The position numbers were made by a program, and so were the translations under genes. From Shinella granuli (GTDB taxonomy: Bacteria; Pseudomonadota; Alphaproteobacteria; Rhizobiales; Rhizobiaceae), in the NCBI RefSeq assembly GCF_004341885.1, contig NZ_SLVX01000011.1:1-64000 (forward strand): 64,000 bases of DNA, given 5' to 3'. Shown here one piece after another: positions 56,811 through 64,000 of the stretch (position 1 is the stretch's first letter; every line of letters starts with the position of its first letter). Under the pieces are notes generated by a model that worked only from the letters and a program-made list of their open reading frames with translations, was not told the DNA's origin and ran no database searches.

Positions 56811-56824
56811 TTTTATCGATAAAA
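56811..56824. promoter_or_regulatory. Palindromic operator before the ABC transporter operon
   Basis: TTTTATCGATAAAA is a perfect 14-bp palindrome 69 bp upstream of the binding-protein start codon, in an AT-rich patch. TTTTATCG recurs at 58483-58490, before the aldo/keto reductase operon and the gntR-type gene. This suggests one regulator for both transcripts. Confidence 0.6.
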
Positions 56825-56951
56825 AACATATTTTGATCACGCTACACCCGCCTGCCCGGGCTGGCAAGCGAGCGGCCTTTCACGAAAACGCGTCCCTTGA
56901 AACTGCTCCAGTCCATGCCATCCGTCCTCCCAAACGGCGGCCGCCCGGCGG

Positions 56952-57398
56952 CTAGACCCGAAAAACCTCGTGCGGGTGCACGACACCCTTTTTCAGAATG
57001 ATATTGCCATAGAGGCGGAACTCCGTCGTGGCGACGATATAGGCCGCCTTCCGCGCCATCTCGTAGAAGGCGAAGCGCTCGACCGCATGCACCGTGAAAT
57101 CGCCGGCCAGCCGGTGGACGAGATCCTGGAAGGTCGCACAGACCTCGGGCACAGCCGCGGGATCGCCGACCACCTCCATGCGCCAGGCGGCCTGCGGCAC
57201 GAAGGTATCGAGCGGCATATGCGCGAGGATCGCTTCGGTGATCGACACGGCATCGACTCCGTCGGCCCGGATGACCTTCGGGCCGAGGAAACTCGAGGGG
57301 AAATTGGCGTCGGCGATGACGATGTCGTCGCCATGGCCCATGGTCCGGATGGCGTGCAGCAGGTCCGGCCCGAGCAGCGGATGAATGCCTTTCAACAT
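56952..57398 (-). CDS. fucU: RbsD/FucU family sugar mutarotase (L-fucose mutarotase-like)
   Basis: A 148-residue protein. The N-terminal LKGIHPLLGPDLLHAIRTMGHGDDIVIADANFP, and RFAFYEMARKAAYIVATTE and YGNIILKKGV near the C-terminus, match E. coli FucU better than RbsD. It interconverts sugar anomers so that the dehydrogenase or transporter sees the right form. The ATG at 57398 aligns with E. coli FucU. An ATG at 57428 overlapping the aldo/keto reductase stop (ATGA) is also possible and would add ten residues. It is cotranscribed with the aldo/keto reductase. Confidence 0.82.
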   Translation of the reverse strand: MLKGIHPLLGPDLLHAIRTMGHGDDIVIADANFPSSFLGPKVIRADGVDAVSITEAILAHMPLDTFVPQAAWRMEVVGDPAAVPEVCATFQDLVHRLAGDFTVHAVERFAFYEMARKAAYIVATTEFRLYGNIILKKGVVHPHEVFRV

Positions 57399-57424
57399 GC
57401 CCTGGCGATCCTCCCAGATCGAAA

Positions 57425-58444
57425 TCATTGCCGGACGGCGTTTTCCCCGAGGTCCGGCGCGACCACTATATGCGGCTCGAAAGCCGGGTAAATGTCTTTC
57501 GGCAGGTCCATGCGCGCCAATGCCATGTTCCGGCGCAGGCTCTCCGGCTTCGCGGTGCCGATCAGCACCGAGGCGACGGCCGGATGGCTGAGCGGAAACT
57601 GGAGGGCCGGCGCGGCGAGCGGCACACCCCCCTGCTGCGCGATCGCCATCATCGCGCCGACCTTGGCCGCGACATCAGGCGTTGCCGGCATGTAGTCGAA
57701 ATGCGCGCCCTCCACCGGCCCCGTCGCCAGGATGCCGGAATTGAAGACGCCGCCGACCACCAGGGACGTGCCCTTCTTCCCGCACAGCGGCAGTAGCTCC
57801 GCGACAGCCGAGCGGTCGAGCAGCGTGTAGCGGCCGGCGAGCAGGATGCAGTCGAGATCGGCGTTCCCGAGCACATCGAGGCAGACCGGCACCTCGTTGA
57901 CGCCGAGCCCGTAGGCCTTGATGACGTCCGACGCCTTCAGTTCCTCCAGCGCCTTGAGGCCGGACTCCAGCAGTTGGCGCAGATGGAAGGCGTTGCGCTC
58001 GGCTCCATGCGTGTAGACGCCGATATCGTGCACATAGAGAATATCGATGCGGTTCAGCCCGAGGCGGGCATGGCTGAGCTCGACGGAGCGCATGATGCCG
58101 TCATAGCTGTAGTCGTAGCGCACGTCGAAGGGCAGCGGTTCGACATAGCCGTAGCTCGGCACCTTGTCGTCCGCGACCGGCACCATGATGCGGCCGACCT
58201 TGCTGGACAGCACCCAGCTGCCCTTCGGCTTGTCGCGCAGGAAATCGCCGATGCGGCGCTCCGCAAGGCCGAAACCGTACCAGGGCGCGGTATCGAAATA
58301 GCGAAGGCCCTCGTCCCAGGCGACCTGAAGCGTCGCCATCGCCGCATCGCGGGGGCAGGCCCGGTAAAGACCGCCCAGCGCCGCGGTGCCGAAACTGAAT
58401 TCGGTCACAGCAAGAGCCGTCCTGCCGATGGTCCGCGTCTTCAT
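57425..58444 (-). CDS. Aldo/keto reductase, L-fucose dehydrogenase-like
   Basis: A 339-residue TIM-barrel oxidoreductase. The AKR tetrad is visible: Asp and Tyr in YFDTAPWYGFGLAE, Lys in VLSSKVGR, His in DILYVHDIG. Sequence style matches D-threo-aldose 1-dehydrogenase / L-fucose dehydrogenase, which oxidises the sugar to its lactone with NAD(P). Being coupled to a FucU-type mutarotase supports a fucose-like substrate; L-galactose or D-arabinose are alternatives. It starts 192 bp from the divergent GntR-type gene, and operator-like sites lie between them. Confidence 0.87.
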   Translation of the reverse strand: MKTRTIGRTALAVTEFSFGTAALGGLYRACPRDAAMATLQVAWDEGLRYFDTAPWYGFGLAERRIGDFLRDKPKGSWVLSSKVGRIMVPVADDKVPSYGYVEPLPFDVRYDYSYDGIMRSVELSHARLGLNRIDILYVHDIGVYTHGAERNAFHLRQLLESGLKALEELKASDVIKAYGLGVNEVPVCLDVLGNADLDCILLAGRYTLLDRSAVAELLPLCGKKGTSLVVGGVFNSGILATGPVEGAHFDYMPATPDVAAKVGAMMAIAQQGGVPLAAPALQFPLSHPAVASVLIGTAKPESLRRNMALARMDLPKDIYPAFEPHIVVAPDLGENAVRQ

Positions 58445-58482
58445 TGAGCCTCCCCGCCGGCGTCCTCCCGCCGTCGTTTGTC

Positions 58483-58512
58483 TTTTATCGACAATAGACA
58501 GATTATCGTCAA
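58483..58512. promoter_or_regulatory. TTATCG direct-repeat operator in the divergent promoter of the sugar cluster
   Basis: TTTTATCGACAA (58483-58494) and ATTATCGTCAA (58502-58512) give two TTATCG half-sites 18 bp apart. The first shares TTTTATCG with the perfect palindrome at 56811. The site lies between the aldo/keto reductase (minus) and GntR-type (plus) genes. Autoregulation by the GntR-type protein is inferred. Confidence 0.55.
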
Positions 58513-58636
58513 TGGGTAATATGCGGGAAGGAGGAAACGGGGAGATGACGGCGCCGGCGCTTCAAGCGACCCGCGTCTGGCCTTTCGCCCGGTCAGCCCG
58601 TAAGGGACGCAACAGACCAGAAAACCGGCGGCACCC

Positions 58637-59515
58637 ATGGCCAAACAGAACACCGTCTTCAAGGACGCCTTCAATCGCTGCCTGAAACTGCTGGAGCAGA
58701 CCGCGAACCTGCCTTCGGAGCCGGAACTCGGCGCCACGCTCGGCATCAGCCGCACGACCGTCCGCGCGATCCTTACCCGGCTGGAGGAGGTCGGCCTTCT
58801 CACTTGGGAGAAGCGGCGCAAGATCGTGCTGCGCAAGCCGGTCGCCGCCGATTATTTTCCGACCGAAGAAACGGATTCGCTCTCCGAGATCATCGAACGC
58901 AGCTTCATGCGCCGGATTCTCGCCGGCGGCGCCGAGCCGGGCATGCAGATCAACGAACTGGAACTCGCCCGCGAGATCGGCATCGGCACGACGAGCGTGC
59001 GCGAATTCCTCATCCGCTTCAGCCGCTTCGGCCTCATCGAGAAACGGCCGAACAGCCATTGGGTGCTGAAGGGCTTTACCCGGGACTTCGCGCTGGAGCT
59101 GACGGAAGTGCGCGAGATGTTCGAGCTGCGCTCGGCCACCGCCTTCGCCCGCCTGCCGGAGGATCATCCCGCCTGGCAGGAACTCGACGCGATCGAGGCG
59201 GTACACCACGCGATCCTCGCCGACATCGAGAACCGCTACCGGGATTTCTCCGAGCTGGACGAGCGCTTCCACCTCCTCGTGCACCGGGCCTCGAAGAACC
59301 GCTTCATCGTCGATTTCTACGACGTCATCGCCATCGTCTTCCACTACCACTACCAGTGGAACAAGACGAATGCCCGCGAGCGCAATGCCCGGGCGCTGGA
59401 AGAGCACCTTGCCTATATCGCGGCATTGCGCTCGCGCGATCCGATCGAGATCGAGCTGGCCTGCCGGCAGCACCTGAAATCCGCGCGCGAAACGCTCCTG
59501 CAATCGATCAACTGA
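58637..59515 (+). CDS. GntR-family (FCD) regulator with two winged-helix segments
   Basis: A 292-residue transcription factor. The C-terminal part (about 155-290) is an FCD ligand-binding domain with metal-site residues such as DLDERFHLLVH-like SELDERFHLLVH and a later HL-containing helix (RQHLKSARE). Unusually, two DNA-binding segments precede it. The first spans residues 10-66 (LPSEPELGATLGISRTTVRAILTRLEEVGLL), and the second about 80-150 (INELELAREIGIGTTSVREFLIRFSRFGLIEKR). Most GntR proteins have one. It is divergent from the aldo/keto reductase gene and most likely controls the sugar cluster in response to a pathway intermediate. Confidence 0.88.
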   Translation: MAKQNTVFKDAFNRCLKLLEQTANLPSEPELGATLGISRTTVRAILTRLEEVGLLTWEKRRKIVLRKPVAADYFPTEETDSLSEIIERSFMRRILAGGAEPGMQINELELAREIGIGTTSVREFLIRFSRFGLIEKRPNSHWVLKGFTRDFALELTEVREMFELRSATAFARLPEDHPAWQELDAIEAVHHAILADIENRYRDFSELDERFHLLVHRASKNRFIVDFYDVIAIVFHYHYQWNKTNARERNARALEEHLAYIAALRSRDPIEIELACRQHLKSARETLLQSIN

Positions 59516-59587
59516 CGAGGACGGCCCTCCCCGGAGCGCTTCCGGCGCAGTCCGGCACGCCGAAACGGCTATAGGCTATTGTTTTTA

Positions 59588-59631
59588 CCGCACGTCCATC
59601 CGAGAGGCCTTCACGTCGGATGGACGTGCGG
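59588..59631. repeat. Perfect 16-bp inverted repeat between convergent genes
   Basis: CCGCACGTCCATCCGA (59588-59603), a 12-nt loop, and its exact reverse complement (59616-59631). It lies 6 bp beyond the aldolase stop and 72 bp after the regulator stop. On neither strand does a clear T-tract follow, so it is more likely a 3'-end-stabilising stem, or a Rho-dependent end, than a classical terminator. Confidence 0.75.
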
Positions 59632-59637
59632 GAGCGG

Positions 59638-60438
59638 TCAGTAACCGCCGCCGCGCTTTTCGCTCCCCTCTTCGCCGAGGAAGCTGCGGCGCAGGGCCTC
59701 GGCGGCCGATACCAGGCAATTGACGTCGGTGCCGATCGCCATGAAATCCGCGCCGAGATCGCGGTAGACCGCGGCCTGCGGCAGCGACACGGTCATGATG
59801 CCGCGCGCCTTGCCATGGGCCTTCGTGCGCGCGAAGATATGGGTAATCGCCGCAAGCACCTCCGGCGCGCCGGGATTGCCGAGCAGCCCCATGTCGGCGG
59901 CAAGATCCGACGGGCCGATGAAGATGCCGTCGACACCCTCCACCGCCGCGATCTCGTCGATCGCCGCAAGGCCGGCCCGGCTTTCGACCTGCACGATGAG
60001 GCAGATCTCGTCATTGGCGGTCGTCAGGTAATCCGGCGTGCGGTTGAAGTCGCTCGCGCGGCCGAGGCCGGCGCCGACACCGCGGATGCCGTGCGGCGGA
60101 TAGCGCACGGCGCGCACCAGCGCCTCGGCCTCCTTCGCCGATTCGACCATCGGGATGAGGAAGGTCTGCGCGCCCTGGTCGAGCAGCTGCTTCAGGATCC
60201 AGGCCTCGCCCATCGGCGGGCGGACCATGGCATGGGTCGGCGAGCGATGCAGCGCCCCGATCTGCGCGCTGATCAGCGGCATGTCGTTCGGCCCGTGCTC
60301 GCCGTCGATCAGCAGCCAGTCATAACCGCTGCCGGACAGGATTTCCGCCGCATAGGCGCTGCCGAGCGCCGCCCACAGGCCGAGCTGGAACCGGCCTTCG
60401 CGAAGCGCGGCCTTGAAGGTGTTTTTCGGTGCTGCCAC
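59638..60438 (-). CDS. HpcH/HpaI-type aldolase
   Basis: A 266-residue class II aldolase of the HpaI/2-keto-3-deoxy-sugar-acid type. It has LLIDGEHGPND with the catalytic His, VQVESRAGLAAIDEI with a metal-binding Glu, and GPSDLAADMG with the metal Asp. Relatives cleave 4-hydroxy-2-oxoheptanedioate or 2-keto-3-deoxy-L-rhamnonate/fuconate to pyruvate plus an aldehyde. The aldehyde could be taken up by the GabD-type enzyme encoded just upstream. Start is GTG 60438 with AGAGGG 7 bp ahead. A terminator-like hairpin separates it from gabD. Confidence 0.9.
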   Translation of the reverse strand: MAAPKNTFKAALREGRFQLGLWAALGSAYAAEILSGSGYDWLLIDGEHGPNDMPLISAQIGALHRSPTHAMVRPPMGEAWILKQLLDQGAQTFLIPMVESAKEAEALVRAVRYPPHGIRGVGAGLGRASDFNRTPDYLTTANDEICLIVQVESRAGLAAIDEIAAVEGVDGIFIGPSDLAADMGLLGNPGAPEVLAAITHIFARTKAHGKARGIMTVSLPQAAVYRDLGADFMAIGTDVNCLVSAAEALRRSFLGEEGSEKRGGGY

Positions 60439-60450
60439 GATTTTCCCTCT

Positions 60451-60482
60451 CAAAACAAAACCGGCCGGACGATGCCGGCCGG
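60451..60482 (-). terminator. Terminator-like hairpin between gabD and the aldolase gene
   Basis: CCGGCCGG (60475-60482 and 60461-60468) with a 6-nt loop. On the minus strand it is followed by TTTTGTTTTG. It lies 20 bp after the gabD stop and just before the aldolase ribosome-binding site. It could reduce read-through, making aldolase expression partial or giving it a separate promoter. Confidence 0.75.
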
Positions 60483-60502
60483 GTCTTTCCTGTCATCTGA
60501 TC

Positions 60503-61954
60503 TCAGGCGATGCCGCCGAGGCAGACATATTTGATCTCGGTGAACTCCTCGATGCCGTATTTCGAGCCCTCGCGGCCGAGGCCGGAGAGCTTGACGCCGC
60601 CGAACGGGGCTTCCGCCGTCGAGATCAGACCGGTGTTGACGCCGACCATGCCGTATTCCAGTGCCTCGGCGACGCGGAAGACCCGCGACAGGTCCTTGGC
60701 GTAGAAATAGGAGGCAAGGCCGAATTCCGTGTCGTTCGCCTGGGCGATGACGTCGTCCTCGTCCGTAAAGCGGAAGAGTGGCGCGACGGGGCCGAAGGTC
60801 TCTTCGCGGGCGACGGCCATATCGGGCGTCACGTCGGCAATGACGGTCGCCTCGTAGAAGGTGCCGCCGAGCGCATGGCGCTTGCCGCCCTGCACCACGC
60901 GGCCGCCCTTCTTCACCGCGTCGGAAACGTGCTCCTCGACCTTTTCGAGCGCCGCCTGGTCGATCAGCGGGCCAAGCACGACGCCGTCATCGAAGCCGTT
61001 GCCGGTCTTCAGCTTGCCGACGGCCGCGGCGAGCTTTTCGGAAAAGGCGTCATAGACGGCATCCTGCACATAGATACGGTTGGCGCAGACGCAGGTCTGG
61101 CCGTTGTTGCGGAATTTTGCGATCAGCGCGCCCTCGACGGCCGCATCGAGGTCTGCGTCGTCGAAGACGATGAAAGGGGCGTTGCCGCCAAGTTCCAGGC
61201 CGAGCTTCTTGATGGTCGGGGCGCACTGCTTGTAGAGCTCGGCGCCGATTTCCGTCGAACCGGTGAAGGTGAGCTTGCGCACGGTCGGGTTGGCCGTGAG
61301 CTCCGCGCCGATCTCGCGGGCAGAGCCCGTGATGACCGAGAAGAGGCCGGAAGGAAGGCCGGCGCGCTCGGCGAGGATGGCGATGGCGATGGCCGAGAAG
61401 GGCGTCTGCGAGGCGGGCTTCAGTACCATGGCGCAACCGGCGGCGAAGGCCGGGCCGGCCTTGCGGGTGATCATGGCGTTCGGGAAGTTCCAGGGCGTGA
61501 TGGCCGCGACGACGCCGATCGGCTGCTTCATCACGAGGATGCGCTTGTCCTTCTGGTGGCCGGGCACGATGTCGCCGTAGAGACGGCGGGCTTCTTCGGC
61601 GAACCATTCGACGAAGCTTGCGCCATAGACGATTTCGCCGGTGGCCTCGGCCAGCGGCTTGCCCTGCTCCATCGTCAGGATGCGGCCGAGATCGTCCTTG
61701 TTCTCGACCATCAGCTCGAACCATTTTCTGAGCACGGCCGAACGCTCCTTGGCGGTGCGGGCGGCCCAGCCCTTCTGTGCGGTCGCCGCGGCGTCGATCG
61801 CCTCTTTCGTCTCCTTCGCGCCGAGCTTGGGAACGTAGCCGACCAGTTCGCCCGTCGCGGGGTTCTTCACGGCGATGCCGCTGTCATCCGCCTCGATCCA
61901 GCGGGTGCCAACGAGGGCTGCCTGGCGCAGCAGGCTCGGGTCTTTGAGGCTCAT
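60503..61954 (-). CDS. gabD: NAD(P)-dependent aldehyde dehydrogenase, GabD type
   Basis: A 483-residue aldehyde dehydrogenase. It has WNFPNAMITRKAGPA, catalytic Glu in LELGGNAPFIVFDDAD, nucleophile Cys in NNGQTCVCANR, and C-terminal NTGLISTAEAPFGGVKLSGLGREG. Sequence is close to succinate-semialdehyde dehydrogenase. The same subfamily includes lactaldehyde, glycolaldehyde and 2-oxoglutarate semialdehyde dehydrogenases. Next to an HpaI-type aldolase it could oxidise L-lactaldehyde or another pathway aldehyde rather than succinate semialdehyde, so the symbol is provisional. It is divergent from the nitroreductase gene; the 160-bp gap holds no TTATCG site. Confidence 0.88.
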   Translation of the reverse strand: MSLKDPSLLRQAALVGTRWIEADDSGIAVKNPATGELVGYVPKLGAKETKEAIDAAATAQKGWAARTAKERSAVLRKWFELMVENKDDLGRILTMEQGKPLAEATGEIVYGASFVEWFAEEARRLYGDIVPGHQKDKRILVMKQPIGVVAAITPWNFPNAMITRKAGPAFAAGCAMVLKPASQTPFSAIAIAILAERAGLPSGLFSVITGSAREIGAELTANPTVRKLTFTGSTEIGAELYKQCAPTIKKLGLELGGNAPFIVFDDADLDAAVEGALIAKFRNNGQTCVCANRIYVQDAVYDAFSEKLAAAVGKLKTGNGFDDGVVLGPLIDQAALEKVEEHVSDAVKKGGRVVQGGKRHALGGTFYEATVIADVTPDMAVAREETFGPVAPLFRFTDEDDVIAQANDTEFGLASYFYAKDLSRVFRVAEALEYGMVGVNTGLISTAEAPFGGVKLSGLGREGSKYGIEEFTEIKYVCLGGIA

Positions 61955-62114
61955 CGGATATCTCCCATTTCGCGATGCCGTTTCTCACATGTCGGAAGGG
62001 TTATATTGCCTCCCCCACCGGTTCGACAATGCGACAGGAACGCGATTTTACCGCTTCGCGCGACGCGCCGCCGGGTCTAAGGTCGGCCGGCCAAACTGAC
62101 ATTCGAGGCTTGCA

Positions 62115-62708
62115 ATGACCCATCCGACCGGCCGCACCGCGGACCACGCCATCGACCCCATCTACCTCGACCGCTGGTCGCCCCGCGCCTTCACCGGCGA
62201 GGCGATGCCGCATGAGACGCTGCTTTCACTGTTCGAGGCGGCGCGCTGGGCGCCGTCGGCCGCCAACGGCCAGCCCTGGCGCTTCGTCTACGGCCATCGC
62301 GGCACCGAGGCCTTCGAGCGGATCTACAACACGCTGGACGAGGGCAACCGCCGCTGGGCGGACAAGGCCGCCGTGCTCGCCGTGATCATCTCGCAGACCC
62401 ACCGGGCGAACGCCGCCGGCGAGATGCGCCCGGCCTATACCCACGCCTTCGACACGGGCGCCGCCTGGGCGCATCTCGCCCTCGAAGCGACGCGCGCCGG
62501 CTATCATGCCCATGGCATGGGCGGCATCGACCGGGAGAAGGCGAGAGAGGTCCTCGGCATTCCCGACGGTTTCCGCGTGGAGGCGGCGCTTGCGATCGGC
62601 AAGATCGCCCCGAAGGAGACGCTGCCGGAGGATCTGATGAAGCGCGAGGTGCCGAGCGGGCGCAAGAAGGTGGAAGAGTTCGTCTCCGAAGGCCGCTTCG
62701 TGCCCTGA
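62115..62708 (+). CDS. Nitroreductase family protein
   Basis: A 197-residue FMN-dependent oxidoreductase of the NfsA/FRP superfamily. It has RWSPRAFTGE and EAARWAPSAANGQPWRFVYG near the N-terminus (FMN-binding Arg, Ser and Asn) and AHLALEATRAGYHAHGMGGID in the second half. It probably acts as a dimer with two FMN. The physiological electron acceptor is unknown. It is monocistronic and followed by two repeat elements. Confidence 0.88.
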   Translation: MTHPTGRTADHAIDPIYLDRWSPRAFTGEAMPHETLLSLFEAARWAPSAANGQPWRFVYGHRGTEAFERIYNTLDEGNRRWADKAAVLAVIISQTHRANAAGEMRPAYTHAFDTGAAWAHLALEATRAGYHAHGMGGIDREKAREVLGIPDGFRVEAALAIGKIAPKETLPEDLMKREVPSGRKKVEEFVSEGRFVP

Positions 62709-62735
62709 AACGGCTTGCAATGGGCGCACGGCCGC

Positions 62736-62841
62736 CTAGAGCATTTCCGCTTTTCTTCGAATCGCGAAAACGCTCTATCTGTTTGTTTTTACGCAATTCC
62801 AGACGCAAAACCGCTACGCACTTTTGCTGGAATTGCTCTAA
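62736..62841 (-). repeat. Dispersed ~106-bp mosaic intergenic repeat, copy 2
   Basis: Starts CTAGAGCATTTCCGCTTTTC and ends TTGCTGGAATTGCTCTAA. Its reverse complement aligns with 2942-3047 throughout, and its right half with 21938-21987. The outer ends CTAGAGCA / TTGCTCTAA are themselves near-inverted. Confidence 0.8.
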
Positions 62842-62900
62842 GCCCCACCCTCTGTTGTCATCCTCGGGTCAAGCCCGAGGATGACAACAGAGGGTGGGGC
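62842..62900. repeat. Perfect 27-bp-arm palindrome with TCAAG loop
   Basis: Arm 1 (62842-62868, starting GCCCCACCCTCTGTTGTCAT) and arm 2 (62874-62900) are exact reverse complements around the loop TCAAG. The inner core CCTCGGG-TCAAG-CCCGAGG matches the pattern of the shorter palindromes at 6824 and 49983. It directly abuts the mosaic repeat. Confidence 0.92.
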
Positions 62901-62910
62901 AATATCTTTT

Positions 62911-62940
62911 CGATAAAAGAGAGCCGCCCTTCGGCGGCTC
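62911..62940 (-). terminator. Terminator after gyrB
   Basis: GAGCCGCC (62921-62928), loop, GGCGGCTC (62933-62940). On the minus strand it is followed by TCTTTTATC. It starts 6 bp after the gyrB stop codon. Confidence 0.9.
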
Positions 62941-62946
62941 CCTTCC

Positions 62947-64000
<1,054 letters not shown>

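Noticed and set aside
59588-59631. A classical Rho-independent terminator
   Set aside because: The stem is perfect, but neither strand has a T-tract after it.
60503-61954. A GABA-degradation gene (gabD with gabT)
   Set aside because: No GABA transaminase is nearby. The neighbour is an HpaI-type aldolase, so sugar-derived aldehydes are likelier, although sequence alone cannot exclude succinate semialdehyde.

Overview
The window looks like a piece of the main chromosome of an alphaproteobacterium of the family Rhizobiaceae (Rhizobium/Ensifer/Shinella-like). The evidence is high-GC coding sequence, the ActS/ActR and ChvG/ChvI two-component pairs, a DivL homologue, an incomplete PTS with a short HPr kinase, and DUF1402, DUF2628 and DUF2852 proteins. 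Rhizobial dispersed intergenic repeats and a gyrB end at the right edge fit the same picture. The genus is an inference. No insertion sequence, phage gene, CRISPR array, tRNA or complete rRNA gene was seen.

Layout, left to right. Positions 1-390 carry a strong promoter reading out of the window to the left, possibly that of an rRNA operon. Next come hrpB, actS-actR (redox control), mmcB, an L,D-transpeptidase lipoprotein, glcB, a hydantoinase/oxoprolinase subunit, a small exported protein, a cytochrome P450 and a DUF1402 protein (0.4-14.4 kb). The HslVU protease follows with an AAC(6')-like acetyltransferase between its two genes, then a 43-residue basic protein and the histidine run hisB-DUF2628-hisHAFE-coaA (14.5-21.9 kb). 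alkB, a LysM/BON protein, arfB and pckA lie on the minus strand, facing chvI-chvG-hprK-EIIA-HPr and ahcY on the plus strand (22-31.4 kb).

From 31.6 to 43.6 kb there is a long plus-strand run: divL (with Tyr replacing the phospho-acceptor His), a tsaE-amgK gene fusion, a murU-like nucleotidyltransferase, addB, addA and trxA. On the minus strand trpF-trpB-trpA-accD-folC form an operon (48.7-43.6 kb). A Pmp3-type membrane peptide, a YgjP-like metallopeptidase, a DUF2852 protein and phaZ follow.

The most accessory-looking part is a sugar-catabolic cluster at 52-62 kb. It has a ribose-type ABC transporter, a zinc alcohol dehydrogenase, a FucU/RbsD mutarotase, an aldo/keto reductase resembling L-fucose dehydrogenase, a GntR-type regulator, an HpaI-type aldolase and a GabD-type aldehyde dehydrogenase. 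Together they suggest a non-phosphorylative deoxy-sugar pathway of L-fucose type: import, anomer mutarotation, oxidation at C1, retro-aldol cleavage, aldehyde oxidation. No dehydratase was found here. Related TTATCG-containing sites lie before both minus-strand transcripts of the cluster. The regulator has two apparent winged-helix domains before its FCD domain.

Intergenic space carries three dispersed repeat families: a ~106-bp mosaic element (2942, 21938, 62736), a CCTTCTCCCC element (5051 and a perfect 50-bp inverted pair at 28412/28523), and a TCAAG-loop palindrome (6824, 49983, 62842). Most of the window is conserved core chromosome. I did not find convincing evidence of a wholly new system. 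The best leads are the sugar cluster with its unusual regulator, the tsaE-amgK-murU arrangement, the operator-like palindrome before ahcY, and the inverted repeat that abuts the hprK start codon.
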